Of a stretch of DNA of 64,000 nucleotides, positions 46,101-59,867 are shown piece by piece (the first letter of the stretch is position 1; every line of letters starts with the position of its first letter). The notes beneath the pieces were generated by a model. The model saw only the letters and a program-made list of their open reading frames with translations, did not search any database and was not told where the DNA came from. The DNA lies in contig CM067067.1 of NCBI GenBank assembly GCA_033980235.1, positions 8,516,047 through 8,580,046 on the forward strand, given 5' to 3'. Made by a program: the position numbers and the translations under genes. The stretch comes from Diadema setosum (Eukaryota; Echinodermata; Echinoidea; Diadematoida; Diadematidae).

Positions 46101-49100
46101 TTGAGGGTAATCTGGTAATGGCAGACCTTGCAGTGTGTGTGAGGTGGGAGATCTAGTCCATGAATGATTGATGAATAGCTAATGGCTACATAGATTAGAA
46201 GGTTGGCTTCATAGGGGGAAGGGGCACAGGCTTGTGTAGTGGCATGAATTCATGTATCGGCAAGCCAGGGAGGTCATTTCAGCTCTCCACTTGCATCAAA
46301 GGCTTACCTCCATAGTATTATGATGTGTTTCATTTTATCCTATAGCTCTTGAAAAGTTTATGATTACATAAGAAGTTGGTGTCAGAACAAACAAACAAGG
46401 AAACAATGGATCATTGTTCTGTGAAGACTATTGGGCTCCCTAGGACTGGAGTTGTGCAAAGTCTGTTAGGTCATCACAAGGACAATATTTTGTCAAAAGG
46501 ATGGGCATCAAATTCATGTGGTGTAGGTCACTATGAAGCAGCAATTCACTGCCAGACTTCACACATTAGCATAGAAATATCATATGAGCTATGTCACCTT
46601 TGAATGCAGTGTATAATTACTTCTCCATCCTGGTGCTAGAACAAATTATGTTTCTCGACAAGATAGCAGAAAGGCGAGAATTCAATATTTGGCAGATCAC
46701 TCTCGCGCTGTTTTGCCATCCTGTTTGTGTATGTATGTGCAGAGGATAAAATTGATGGCTGCCCTGCTGCAGGACATACCTTACTACATGTACCATCTGT
46801 CTGATGAATTTGAACATGCACTTTCCCCCCCTCTCTGCAACTGCTGATTAAATCTTGCTAATAAATCACTCGCCACCCTGTACAAGATTGCGTTGTAATA
46901 TGGTTATATTGCAATTTGTCCATCCCAGGGGAGAGAGGGTAGTTTGCTGCTTACCCCTCCTATGAATTGGCAGGCAACCTGTAAACAAGTGCTAACAGGC
47001 TAAACATCACTCCCCCTTTCCCCAATATGCCCAGAGAAATAAATCACTATGCTGCACATTCAAGATAAAGCAGCTTTGTATGAACCCAGCTGGTCGATCC
47101 TAGTATCCCACAGGTGTGATGGTCTGTATGCCAGATATGTACTGTGTGCACATATATCAAGGGATTCATACTTTCATTGTGTTCCTAATCAAGCTAGTGG
47201 AGAGCAACAGGAAAAATGATGGTTACTTTATTTGAAAACTACAATGTAGGCAACTTGCACAGAACAAAGAATTGAATGAATATCCATACTCCTTGTAATG
47301 CTGTTTTGTGATTAGCCCCTGTTGTGCAGAACTTTGATGATTTTGCTCCTTTTACTTGCCTTCATTTGTTCTTTAAGTCGCATTTTGTAAAATTATTTCC
47401 CTCTTACAGTAGGTGTGCACAATGCCAGGCAATGTATGGTTGCATGGCTAGGCAAGTATCATTCTAAACTAGCCCAATAATGAAATGTAGTTTATTTACC
47501 CAAACGATTACGGGACATACAAGGACACACAGTACCCTACACTGTATTTCTTGAATGGGTGAACATTCAGAAATTTTGTTGAATATAATGCATTGGAACC
47601 AACTCTCAGATTTATATGTGTGTGTGTGAGACATACCAAGTTCAGCCATGATAAAATGTTATGAACAAAAGGATACCACATATCTGTGAGTGTGATTTTC
47701 TCAGCTCGAAGAAACTAATTAGCTAAGCGAGATACATGTCATGCTTGCCCATTCAGTTTTTAATTGAAGCTAGCATAAGCTTGACAAAGCCCCTGAAAAA
47801 GGCTTTCTTTCCATGCAAGATTTCATTCCACATTAGTAGTGCTCTGATGATTCTTTGCACTTGTAGTAATTGAGGCGCAGACCAATTTCTACATAACTTT
47901 AGGCCCTTGTCTGGGGATTGTCAAGGAAAACATACTTTGCGAGAGATTGTCTGAAATTGCCCATGACTTATTGTGCTGTGAACATTCCATTCCTATAGGA
48001 TTATGTTTTCAGTGTGGGATACAGTTCACTAATCACAGGTAAACAATTTAAACACAAATGAACAGTCACAAAACTTGATAGAGACCATGGATGTTACAAG
48101 CAACCAAAACAAATGTAGACTTGTGAAACAGTGCATTTTAAATGTTTTCGTTGTTGATGTTGTGTTGGCCTCAAAAAATCAAAAGATCAAAAGAAAACAT
48201 GTTCACTAGGTTTTCAAGATGTTCCTGGTCTGGAGGCACTTTTTGTTTTGCCCTCCTTAGTAACCACTTTATGAAGATCATTGTGAAATGAGAGGAAAAT
48301 TTTGTACCACATTAATATATCTTTTTTTTTATATTGAGCATTTATGTGGTATATGAATGTTGTGTGCAGGACGGATCCTCAGGAGGCATACACGTCAACA
48401 CTGAATTGCAAAAACAGTTTTCATCATTTCTTTTCCAGCATTGAGAACATAATCATTCACTTCGATAGGAGCAATAAGGGAAATGAGGTCATGTATGTAA
48501 TGGCAGGAAGTTTGTAATTGCATGGGAACGGTTGCCATGGTTACGCAATGTTCCTGCTAAGTGAAGACAGCGGAGGGTGCAGTGGCAGTGGGATGATAAC
48601 GTGCCAGTTTTCATTTTTATCACATCACTGATTCTAACTAGGATCATGAAGCATGGGTGCACGGTTGCCTCAGTCCTCTGATTGGCTGATGTGCCATTCC
48701 TGCTACGGAGCCATTCTGGTGGAGAAGGATGATTATGTAGCCCCAGTGATGCTGCAGAGAATTATGGCGATGCAGTGATTTAGACTTGTACTTGACAAAA
48801 AGAAAAGCAAGCAAAAACACCCCAACCCCAAGAACGACAGAAGATGCATCCCACCAGACTGTTGAAAGAATACAGATTTGAGAGAAAGAGCAGGGAAGCT
48901 CATGAGCGTGAGAGGGAGCGAGAGAGAGCAAACGAGAGTTACAGCAGTATGAATTTCATAGATTTGCTCAAATCCATACAAGCTTATTGTGTGATGAATG
49001 TTGTCAATTTGCCAGATCTGTGTATTGTAATATCTCTGCCATTCATATTTGAAGGGAAAACATTCTGCCAGGAGAATGAGATGCCTGAGCAAAGTGCATT

Positions 49101-52100
49101 TTCAGCCATGCATTGCTAGTGGATGCCATGCTTCTTTGAATGCTCTGTGAGATGAAATTTGAATGAGAAGAACTTGCACGAGGTAACCTGGAATATTCTT
49201 GTGCTTCATTGTTTTGTTCGGTATCGAGCTGACCTTTCTAACTCTGCTTGCTTGACTTCTCTCTTTCCTCCCAAGGAGTTACTCAGAGGTCATTTCAGGC
49301 CAAATTGGAATGGAGTAAGATGGCACAGTAGAATAGTGGATTGAAAATAACCCCCCTTAATTATGCATTACGTATAAACCGAATGTGCGTGAGCGCATGT
49401 GTGAGTTTGCATCGTTTCATTCACCCAAGAAAAAGCTTGAAACCTTTGCAGTGTGAACTCCCATGCCCAAGGCATACTAAAATGTGGTCATTTTGGCAGA
49501 ACTTAAATTGTACAAAAGTTTGTGCATTCGTCACAAAGATTCATAGTTATGTAAACCTGCGGAGATATTAATGCACTTTTTGAGAGTAGAGTTGACTTGA
49601 TTTCATGTTTGGCAGACAACTAACAGAATGTCAAAAATTCACAAAGCATGTAATTGCTGCCATGTGTTACACAAGATGGCTTTAAGAAATGTATAATGTG
49701 ACAATTTACCACATTTGCAGTACAGCCTAGTTCCAGTAGTTATGTAATGTGCTGATGATTGTTTGCAGTGAAGTAGTATTAGTTAGTCACTTTTGCTTGA
49801 TTTTGATGAGTTAAATTGTAGAGAAATTTACCTTTAATGTTGTTATGGATAAAAGTAGTAAAATGCAAGTTGAAAATCAGTAGGAGCTTGGGTAGAAGTA
49901 TGTACACACAATTTGAATAATCAATATGCCATCAAACAATGAATTTTGGATTGATAATTCCACATGCTAAGAAGCCCAAGGAATAGATCCATATCTGATT
50001 GATGTGCTCTGCTTTACTCTTTTTTTTTCAGCTTTAAATTTTTGTAAAATCCCCTAGAAGTGTTCTCTTTTTCACAATTGCCAAGATATCTATTCATAAT
50101 TATTATTTTTTTCTGCGGTGTGAATATCCCATTTTTAGTATATGTGTTGATACAGTGTCTATTAAGTGGTTGCAGTATTTATATAGTCACATATCCTACA
50201 TACATGTAGCTACTTTGTGTGATTGAACTACCTTTATGTGCCTAACAGTTATACATGTATATGTTGAAAGATCTTGGTGGAAGGTGAAGTTTAGATTCTA
50301 AAAATGTTGCAGCATTTTAGAATGCAATAACTCCAGTTAGATGTTCAAAGTACAGTATGGAAATGTCACAGTAAAATGTCATAATCTGTATTATACATTT
50401 ACATAAGAATTGTGACATTCCATCAAACTTGGTAGATTGATTTAAATATGATGTATAAATTGCTGACCAGATTGGGGTAAATTTTTTGAAGGCAGAGGGT
50501 CTAAACTTTTGCAGTTAAATTGAGAAATTCTTGTGATGCAGTTATACCTGTAGATCAAACAGTTAGTTCTGATGTAAGATATTTTGTAGGCTTTTTATGG
50601 TCCAAGTATACACAAGAAGATAAGTAGTCCTCTTTGCTGAATGAATCATGCAAATCAAATTTGTTCTCGAGGGACACCAGTATACATCTTTCATGTGCAA
50701 GTTTTGGGGCAGCTCTGAAGATGAGTCAGTTAAAGGAGAATTTAGGAGCCCTCACTACGTAAGGTAGTACATTGAAATACACAAGTGCACCACTCGAGTT
50801 GTGTGGGTGTAGGTCATGGGCGTGGTGCACATTGTAGGGCCAGGAGAATGTTCCAGACAAAACACCCTCTCTCTAGTGGCTGTAAAAATACTGGCACTGA
50901 AATGCACAAGAAGTTATTGCTCATGGCATTGCTATGTAATGCTGTAGAAGGAATGACAGGACTTTTTTGAAATATATATTTTTAAGCTACAGTGTATTGT
51001 GTGTGTTTGTGTGTGTGTGTGTGTCTTTTGTTTATATTCCCTATTTTCATGCTGATATTTATAACATTTTCTGGCATACAGAGTGTAGAAAAATAGTTTG
51101 CGATAGAGTTAAGCTAAGCTTTTATGTAATTATTCAATTTTATGTTATTTACCAAAAACAACTTAAGTATTCAGAAAAGTAACTAGGAATGAATATTATT
51201 TGTATAAATAAGCCTTAGTATGATTTTGCTGTGATTTTGACATGTATTGTGCATTTTGGTGTTTGATTGTTGGTATGTACAATGTATATAAATTGAGTGA
51301 TTGGTGACATAACTGTCTTGCATGGATATAATGTATGTTAGTTATATATCTCCCAGTGATACTGTGCATGGCATTAGTGGATTTTAACCCCTATTCAATG
51401 TTTATTGCAAGAAACTCAAATTTGCCTTTGATAGTGATATTAATGCATGTGTGTATAATTCAAGATCAGCTACTCTATGGATTTGTACAGGCATTTTGTG
51501 GTTATTTACTAGTAAGATAAAATGTTTGTATGTGTATGATACACCGTTGGTGCAAATGCTAAAGTACACATGTATAGCTTCATAATATGAATTGGAGAAG
51601 TCACATTGTCATAGATATAATAAGCTTACTGAAGATTCAACTGAAATCGAGCTAATAGTAACAGTTACTTTTAGAGGCGACTACACCAGAGTTTTCCATC
51701 GAAGCTTTGGTTATATTTTGATGATGCCTGCTCAGTACTCATCAATTTATGAAATTACACCAAATTTACTTTGTCAAGCATATTGTCCATGAATTTTCAG
51801 TGGAAATGTCAAGGGCATTATGTTTTGACTGACAGTCTTGCACCAAAGAATGGTCCAGACTGTTTAGGGATTTTTTTTTTTTTTTTGTGTGTGTGTCTTA
51901 TATTCATTTTTCCTAAAGAAGCATAATGTGTTGAGTAAAGTAAGGCACATCAAGTATTGCTGACAGCCCTTCTACAGTCAAATCCTATTTCATTGTTTTT
52001 TGACATGAGATAAAAAAAATATCAGATGTCATGCATCATGGAGGAAGGCACATATAAGGTTCCCCCATCTAGAAGCCCAACATCCTCTGTTGGTTTGTCA

Positions 52101-52155
52101 GTGTAAAGGATGAGGAAACAAATTTCATATCAGCTTCCATTGGGTCGATTCCATG
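43200..52155 (+). other. LASP intron, long unique-looking AT-rich sequence
   Basis: No exon convincing in phase. Simple repeats: C-run and A-run at 44457-44495, (GT)n at about 44970-45008, (GT)n at about 51001-51025, T-run at 51870-51886. Several frames of 60-120 codons occur on both strands without splice or protein features. Confidence 0.4.
44457..44495. repeat. Poly-C and poly-A low complexity
   Basis: A C-run of about 17 followed by an A-run and GAAA units. Confidence 0.9.
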
Positions 52156-52163
52156 CCTCTTAA

Positions 52164-53116
52164 AGGACAAGTTCACCTTCATTAAAGGGACTGTACAGTA
52201 CTGGTTGAGGTGGGGATTCATGTTTTGAACATTCTTAAGTGAGATAATGAGAAACCTCTTATAAAATATGAAAGAGCATGTAATTTTAAGAAGGATTCAA
52301 CGTTTGTTTGATGAAAATTGGTTTTCAAATGGCCGAGATATCAAAAAAAAAAAAAAAAATTGATAATGATAAAAGGCGACAGGCCACAACTTTATTAGGA
52401 TCTCTTTGTTTCACCTTGTTTTTGGATATCTCAGCCATTTCAAAACCGATTTTCATCAAATCAACTTTTGATACCCCTTAGAATCGCTTGCTCTTTGACA
52501 TCTCATAGAGTGGTTTCTGAATATCTCGCAAAACGTTAAAAGCTAAATCCTCACCTCGACCAGAACTGTACACACCCTTTAACATAAGGATTGAGAGAAT
52601 GTTGCAATATTAGTAGAACACATCATTGAAAGTTTGAGGAAAATGGGACAATCCATTCAAAAGTTATGAATTTTTGAAGTTTTTGTGCAGTCACCACTGG
52701 ATGAGAAGACTACTGCAGTGTATGATGTCACATGCGTACAACAAAGGAAAATATAAAGAGAATTTCACAAAATTTCATCTTTTGAAAAAAGTACATATTC
52801 CCTTGACTCATTACTGACATATGTTATGGGTAATATTATTCCCATTGCCTTTAGAAAGAGGCAAGTCAAGTGCTCTTTCATTACGCGAAAAAAAGTGAAA
52901 ATATGTTGAATTTTCTTTACATTTTCTTTATACTGTTGTACTCATATGACATCACGAGCCTTAGTAGTCTCCTTATCGAGCGTTTCCAACACAAAAATTT
53001 TAAAAATGCATAACTTTTGCATTGATTGTCCAATTTTCCTCAAACTTTCACTGATGTGTTCTACTAATATTGCTGCATTCTCTCAATCCTTATGTTTATG
53101 AAGGTGAACTTGTCCT
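52164..53116. mobile_element. TTAA-type MITE, family 1, copy B, interrupted by family 2
   Basis: TTAA at 52160-52163 and 53117-53120; ends AGGACAAGTTCACCTTCAT and GAAGGTGAACTTGTCCT. After 22 bases the element is broken by a family-2 MITE (52186-52578) and resumes CATAAGGATTGAGAGAATG at 52583. Without the insert it is about 556 bp, like copy A. Confidence 0.92.
52186..52578. mobile_element. TTAA-type MITE, family 2, copy B, nested in family 1
   Basis: TTAA at 52182-52185 and 52579-52582, inside the left end of a family-1 element. Left end AGGGACTGTACAGTACTGG; right end CAGAACTGTACACACCCT. Long imperfect palindrome with an A-run near the centre (about 52347-52360). Confidence 0.92.
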
Positions 53117-53120
53117 TTAA

Positions 53121-55076
53121 GTGATTTTACAAATTCACTTCCCCCATTATTATCTATTGCATGTGCTGCATCGAATGTCCTTGTATTATAAATGAAAAGG
53201 GTGGATTGAAAATTTCATAATGTCCTGATCATCTCCAGAAAAAAAAAAAAATAACTGTAACAAACAAATAATATTTGGACTGAAAATTTGTTTTTAAAGC
53301 ATGGAGGGAGATAGTTATTTTTCTAGTAAATATTTTCTGGTCAGTGCTTGGACCGTGTGTATTGCCTAGGTCCTAGACACAGCTCAGTGCAAAGATGTAT
53401 TATACTGAACCTGGAATACTGCATAGAAACAAACCATTTACAGGTCACTGTCAGGTTTACCAAGTCATTGACCTCAGAGTGCATTTTATGTTTGAACTTG
53501 CACATAAGTTAAAGTCTGTATCAATCAAATAATCGATGTATGAGGGTGATATGCACTATACAAATTACGTGGGTTTATTTATGTATCACCATATTGGCTT
53601 GGGATGTAAGGCTATTGATGGTACAAGTAAATTGGATTTTGATTTGCTCCTTAACCCTATATACTGTGGAGCATTACTACTGCACAAACAAATTTACATT
53701 TTATTGGAAAAAGATGAAATTTCAGCTCAGTCCATTAGCATGCTGAGTGGTTTAAAGTGGTAATGTGAGACCAGTAAATCTCATAGAGACATGCAAGGTT
53801 TCATCAAACTTCATCTGTATTGGTAAGTCAGATATGAAGTAGATATGAAGTGTATTCGATGTGTTTGATGTAAATCACCTGTGAGTAAATCACTTTCAAA
53901 TATGGGGGGGGGGGTGGGGGGGGTGGGTACTACAGTAGTTGGTGGACATGAGGGGGAGCATACTGCAAATTGCCCATTCAACTTTGGCATCATAATATAG
54001 GGGCCTACAACATACATTACTGGTTGATCCTTGTGAAGTGATCATAGTGTATTGCAGTCAATAGGGAATTAGCACTATACCTTTCAATACAGGGATCTAC
54101 CACACTAGACATTGTATCATGGTCAACATTGGTCAAATTTTAAAGAAAAACACTCAATATTGGATCAAATACTGAGTTTTGTAGTGTCCATTGATAGCAC
54201 GATTATGATTTCTAGACTGAGCTTCTTAGGAAACATGGGTGATTCTTCGATTCTTCATTCTTTTTTTTTTCCCTTCAAAAGTCTGAATGAAATTTAAATG
54301 CAAAGATTTTAATGGAGACTAGTGCAGTACGTGATTAACGTGCAAATGGGGAGGAGACCCCCATCGTGACGTTTTTGACAAATTTTGAGATGACCGTGGC
54401 CAGCCTAGAATATGTACACTACTGTGCTTGAAGCATAGTAGCAGCAGCGACTCCTGACTGCAGCTTCAGCACCAGCTTGGCAATGCCAAGAATGCCTGGA
54501 ATGGACTGAGATCAGCTGTGTCAGATAGACATGGAGGGATCCCCTGCCTTAGCTGCATCACTAAGGATCTTCCCAGAGGACTCTAGGATAGTTTTTAACC
54601 AAGGGCCATTTTGTTTTCACTTTCCAGTGTCCAGAACTACAATATGACAGTTTCAGCCAGCAGTATGAGAAGTACATGGTACAGAGAGTTTCAGTATGTC
54701 GTAAGGACCACTTTGGAGAAATGGGGAGTACTTTGAGTACATTAGCAATGAGAAAATTGCATTTCATTATGAGAGTTTAATATGGACGAGGTTTCGTGGA
54801 AAGTCTGGACAATGAGTCTAGCATTTCGTCCCATAAGCCAAAGGAGGGAAATGTCCCAGGGATGATAAATGGCATAGGGTATGCCAGTTCGAGTAAGCAT
54901 CACTGACACACACACACCCCCAGTTAGTAAGTGGGTAGGTCTATTTTTAGTTAGAAAGTAGTGGGACCTTGACATTGGATTGGACTGTACCAAATGGGTG
55001 GATAGGGTGGACGGAGATATAACTTTACACCTCATGCCTGAAACTCGGAAGGAATTTTGCAACCTGGCTCTTGAAG
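53121..55076 (+). other. LASP intron with a G-rich tract
   Basis: No exon supported. 53904-53927 is a G-run of the form G10-T-G8-T-G3. A 124-codon minus-strand frame (54742-55116) lacks support. Confidence 0.4.
53904..53927 (+). repeat. Poly-G tract with quadruplex potential
   Basis: Runs of about 10, 8 and 3 G separated by single T; enough G for an intramolecular quadruplex on the + strand (also in the transcript). Confidence 0.8.
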
Positions 55077-55080
55077 TTAA

Positions 55081-55492
55081 AGTGACTGTATAATAATGAT
55101 TGTGGTGAGAATTCAACTCTTAACTTTTTGTGAGATACTTAAAAACCACTTTATAGAATATTCAAAAAGGATAGGGCCTACAATTCTAAGATGAATTCAA
55201 AGTTTATTTACTGAAAATTGGCATAGAAATGGCTGAGATATCCAATGACAAAGTAAAATAAAGTGATCCATATAAAAGGTTGGTCCCACCTTTTATTAGG
55301 ATTGCTTGGTTTTGGATATCTCAGCCATTTCAAAACCAATTTTCATCAAACAATCTTTGAATTCTTCTTAGATTTATATGGTCTTTCATATTTCATTACT
55401 GGTTTCTCGTTATCTCAAAAACTCATCATCAAAAAGCATTAGAAACCTCAAGCCCCACCACAACCTAAACTGTACCATCCCTTTAACTTAAA
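55081..55492. mobile_element. TTAA-type MITE, family 2, copy C (412 bp, diverged)
   Basis: TTAA at 55077-55080 and 55493-55496. Ends AGTGACTGTATAATAATGA and TAAACTGTACCATCCCT are more diverged than in copies A and B, while the interior GGATATCTCAGCCATTTCAA and the palindromic layout are kept. Probably the oldest of the three. Confidence 0.85.
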
Positions 55493-55499
55493 GCATGAT

Positions 55500-58480
55500 T
55501 GTGGGTAAATATTCACCTCTCACTTTCAGAATAGTGAGTGGTATTCTGTATTGAAAGCTGAAGTGCAACCTTTGGCGGTCTTTTCTCACTTGTGACCATA
55601 TCTTTGGGTTCCAGAGCAAATTGGCAAACCTGAAGGGAATTTGAAAAGAGAAATAGCAGTATCAACATCTAATGTTAGTCTGTTTCTTGTTTTCTGCATA
55701 GCAATGTTCTGACACTGCATTTTCTGGCAGAAAGATGATTTGTTAATATGGCATTTTGTATTTAATCTTTGTCTGTGTATTTGTCTACATTATTTTCTCA
55801 GGTGTATGTAAATACCTTAATACAGCTTTTGGACCACAATTTTGGGGTAGATTTCATAAGATTTTAGGCAAGAAACAAATCATGAATCAGAATGCATTTT
55901 TGACTCATACCAGTCCAATGTGTAGTTCTGGCATGATATATGCCAGTTCATATGGGTGACCATAGATCAATTTAGCCAGTCTGTGTCAGCAAGGGTAGAT
56001 GGGAATCAGAATATATTTAAATACCCATGATGTGAATACATCCCCTTTATTAAGCAGATATATAGATTCTTCCCTTTAGTCTGTAATGAGTGGGCATGGA
56101 ACAGTAGGCAAGGGCCTGATTTCCGAGTGAGACAGACAAACAGCCAAAGAAACAAAGGATGCATAATGGAATTAGTCAGCCAAATGTGAATTTCCTTTTC
56201 CAATAAATAGACAATGTGCTCAGGGATTAGGTTACTCTATTTATGGTGTAAGGCAGTAGACTAAAAAAAAAACAACAACAACAACTCGGTCATTCTTCAA
56301 GACTCACAATCACATTATCATATTGAACTGCTCAGAACATTGTAGTTTCTTGTTTTATGCAGGCTGTTGTATGTTAGTGCTATAAAAGCTACACTGTGTA
56401 ATGCTCAGGACTGTTTGTATCCTTTACAGGGCATCAATATTTTAAGTGTTTTGTAGTGTCTGTTATTATCTTGCAAGTCATCTTGATTTCCTGCAGACAT
56501 ACACTGTAAAGAATGACTGACTGCTTCATTTAATTGTAATCATTTCACATCATAATGTGATTTTTTTTTTTTCCTGGATGGGTGCAGAATTTCCAATAGG
56601 ACACAATTTATCTACTTGTGTGTAATGGTTTTGCTGCACAGCCAGGTTGTAGTTGTTTATGAGGGGGACAGTTTTTTCCATGGGGGCAAACTCATCTTGT
56701 TCCTGAATAACCACAGCTTTAAACGCATGCCGGGGACCAGGGACAGATGCCTGGCATATCATGGATTAAATTATCAATGGATGTCACTGTCCCCTACCAT
56801 CACCCGTCAAATCTTTGCAATTCCTACTTCATATGAGGTGAATTACCGCTCGCGGGGAGCAAAGCATGATTTGATTGTCAGAAGGTGTCTTCTGTTTACT
56901 GTGAATTGAGGCAATCTGTGGGTGTCAGGTGTGACCACCTAATTTAACCCCTCAGCTGCTGAAAGCGTATTTCGTCAATATCATCATGTGTCTTGTCATA
57001 TATCCAGTTGTATCTTACTGTAATTCATCATGGCAGCCTCTTGTTTTCTTTTCTCTTGCAAGTGCAGCTGCGAAGACTGGACTTAATTTGTATGAAGTTA
57101 TTTAATTTGCTCCTTTTTGAGTGACCATCCCATTTTAGAGTTACTGCAGCTAGATGGACTGTTCCCACTAACTTTGATAAGATGTATCTTTACAGATTTT
57201 AAAGGCTGTAACTTCTGATTGTGGCAACAACTGGAAAAATTACCAAAGATTATCCGCTGATGCTAGCGTGAATTCATTAAGTATTATTGTAGCACTCAGT
57301 GAGCATCTTGTGGAACATGTCCTAGAAAGTAGGTTGTATTGCACTACAATCTGTCCGTGTCCTAAATGCTAGAAATACTGCCAAAACTTGTCAGGGCAAA
57401 CAACTGTCTGTAGTAGCCACCTGTTATGTATGACTTCTACAAGCAAAACCGAAAAGAAATTTCATGGGTAGATCTAGATAGCATATTGTCGCTGCCTGTT
57501 ATCTCTTCCAGGTACAGCATTTCACTGTGTATAGCAGCTGCAGACTTCAGTTTGAGCAATATTATGTTGGCATACTAATTAATTAGTATTCTATCTGCCA
57601 GAGTTTCGGCACCTTATGTAAGTATTCTGTTTTGGGGGAGTGAATTTATGACACAGTCAGTGAAACTAAACTCTACACATTGTCCTGTGCATTCATTTAT
57701 TTGAGGGGTACGGCAGTTTTTAACATCTTGTCACCTCTTGCATTCATATACAGGATACAATATGCATATGAGGGCAAAAGATTATGGAAGAAATGAAGGA
57801 ATAGAATAAAATTCATAATTCTGTTAAAGACCACCCTTTCTCTTTACTTTGTGTGGTTGCTCTACGCAGTTCTCTATGCAGGACAGAAGGCAAGAACATG
57901 AATTAAAGAGAGACCAGAAAAATTCAATGGAGACTCTGTTCTTATCATGCAGTCATATGAAATAACAAGAGTACACATAATTACTTTAAAACAACCAAAA
58001 GTTCCTCAATCATTAAATTATTGGGGAGGGGATTAGATATTGCTTACTATTGCTGGAACAATTGTTGTTAAGAGTAAATTTACCCATTGTATTTCCTGTA
58101 ATACTTAGTCTTGGGTGTGACTTTTATTCTGATACCACTTATCCAAAATGGAGACCTTCCACAAAGAATACAAATGTCTTAAAACCTGTCAATGAAAATG
58201 AATGACTGTTCACACTAGCTACCATGCTGTGGTGCCCTAAGTCATTAATGAAACTGATACGTGCAACTGTAATTACTATGTCAGTGATCGTGAAAGGACA
58301 GAAACCCTATGCTTGACTTCTAAGCTAGCCAGGATGTGTAGACAAGTAATGTTCTCAGATGGGTCCGATTCTATGAAGTGTACATCTCGACTCCCGAGTA
58401 CATCCACGCACAAGTAGGGCTCCAATAGAACCAGTGCAGTTTAATGACAGCCATCTGTTGCTTAGTTTCAATGAAATGAG
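55500..58480 (+). other. LASP intron, no exon supported
   Basis: AT-rich unique-looking sequence. A pyrimidine-rich acceptor-like site near 57050 is not followed by a usable frame and donor. Confidence 0.4.
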
Positions 58481-58488
58481 AAATGTAA

Positions 58489-59004
58489 AGGACATGTTCA
58501 ACCATTCAATGAATGCAGCAATATCAGCAGAACGCATCAGCGAAAGTTTGAAGAAAATTGGGCAATCCGTTACAAAGGTTATGAATTTGTTAATTTTCTG
58601 CACAGTCACTACTGGTTTAGAAGACTACTACAGTGTATGATGTCAGATGCACAGAATGATAAAGGAAAAATATGAAGAGATTTCCACAATTTTATTTTTT
58701 TTTAAAGTACACATTCCCTTGACTTGTTACTGGTGTATGGTAAGGGTAATATTATTCCTCTGAAGTCGCATGCTCTTTTATTATGTGATAAAAGTGACAT
58801 TATGTTGAATTTTTCAATATATAACTGTACATGTGATATCACAAACTGTAGTAGTCTTCTCATCCAGCGATTGTGGCACTGAAACTTCAAAAATTCACAA
58901 CTTTTGAATGGATTGTTTGCTTTTCCTCAGACTTTCACCGATCTATTCGCGCTGATATTTCTGCATTTTCTCAATCCTTATGCATATGAAGGTGAACTTG
59001 TCCT
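58489..59004. mobile_element. TTAA-type MITE, family 1, copy C (diverged)
   Basis: Left end AGGACATGTTCAACCATTCA, right end GAAGGTGAACTTGTCCT. The flanking tetranucleotides have decayed (GTAA on the left, TTAT on the right). The interior keeps GAATGCAGCAATATCAGCAG and its mirror, with more substitutions than copies A and B. Confidence 0.85.
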
Positions 59005-59797
59005 TTATTGGAAAATAGAGAAATGAGTTCTCAGGTTACTGGGATTGTTGGAAGGTTAGCATTCTCACGTGCAATTCCCAGGCCAAAGATAGTTGTAGAA
59101 TTCATCTGTATTTTTTATTCTTACATTTATTTGTGACTTTTTATCGCATTTAGCAGGTTTTCAGACATGATTTGTTGGTTGGTGGAATTTAGGGTATGTG
59201 TAAAAGTAAACCATTTACAAGAACAGACAGTTGGAACTGTTTTTGCAATACAGTAACATTGTTAAATTGTCCAAATCTTACCAAGTGTTTCAATTAGAAG
59301 GGGATTATGATGCCTTAGCAACCCACTTGTTTGAGTAAATGTACAGTGTGCTGAGTGAAAGATACTGAAATAGATGTATGTGGGGTTATTATGTACCACT
59401 AGCTATCAACCATTTGCCTGGCATGTAGTCAAGGGTCTTTGACATTGAGGCCAAAGTTCAATTGAGTGGGTGTAAGGTAGTGATAGTTACATGTTATTGT
59501 CAGGCCTAGTGAAGTGTAAGATGTGGAAAAGTGTAAACAGGCAAATCTGTGTTCATGAGAAGAAAAAAATGGCACTCTAACCATGTGTCTCTTTACAGAA
59601 CAAACTTGATATTCCATGGTGCAGTAATGATACTGTATATCAGTCTTGTCAGTCAAATTTTAGAAGTACCATTCATTTCATATACAGAGCTCTATAAAAT
59701 AACAAAATTGAAGATGATGTCTTCGTTTGACACAAGGAGATGCTGTGAATTTTGTTGTGCATGTCTGATCAATGAAAACTGTCTCAGTTGAGAAATG

Positions 59798-59800
<3 letters not shown>

Positions 59801-59863
<63 letters not shown>
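59801..59863. repeat. (AT)n microsatellite
   Basis: About 31 AT units. Confidence 0.95.

Positions 59864-59867
<4 letters not shown>

Noticed and set aside
54742..55116. 124-codon minus-strand ORF
   Set aside because: Runs into a MITE at its start and shows no protein-like features.
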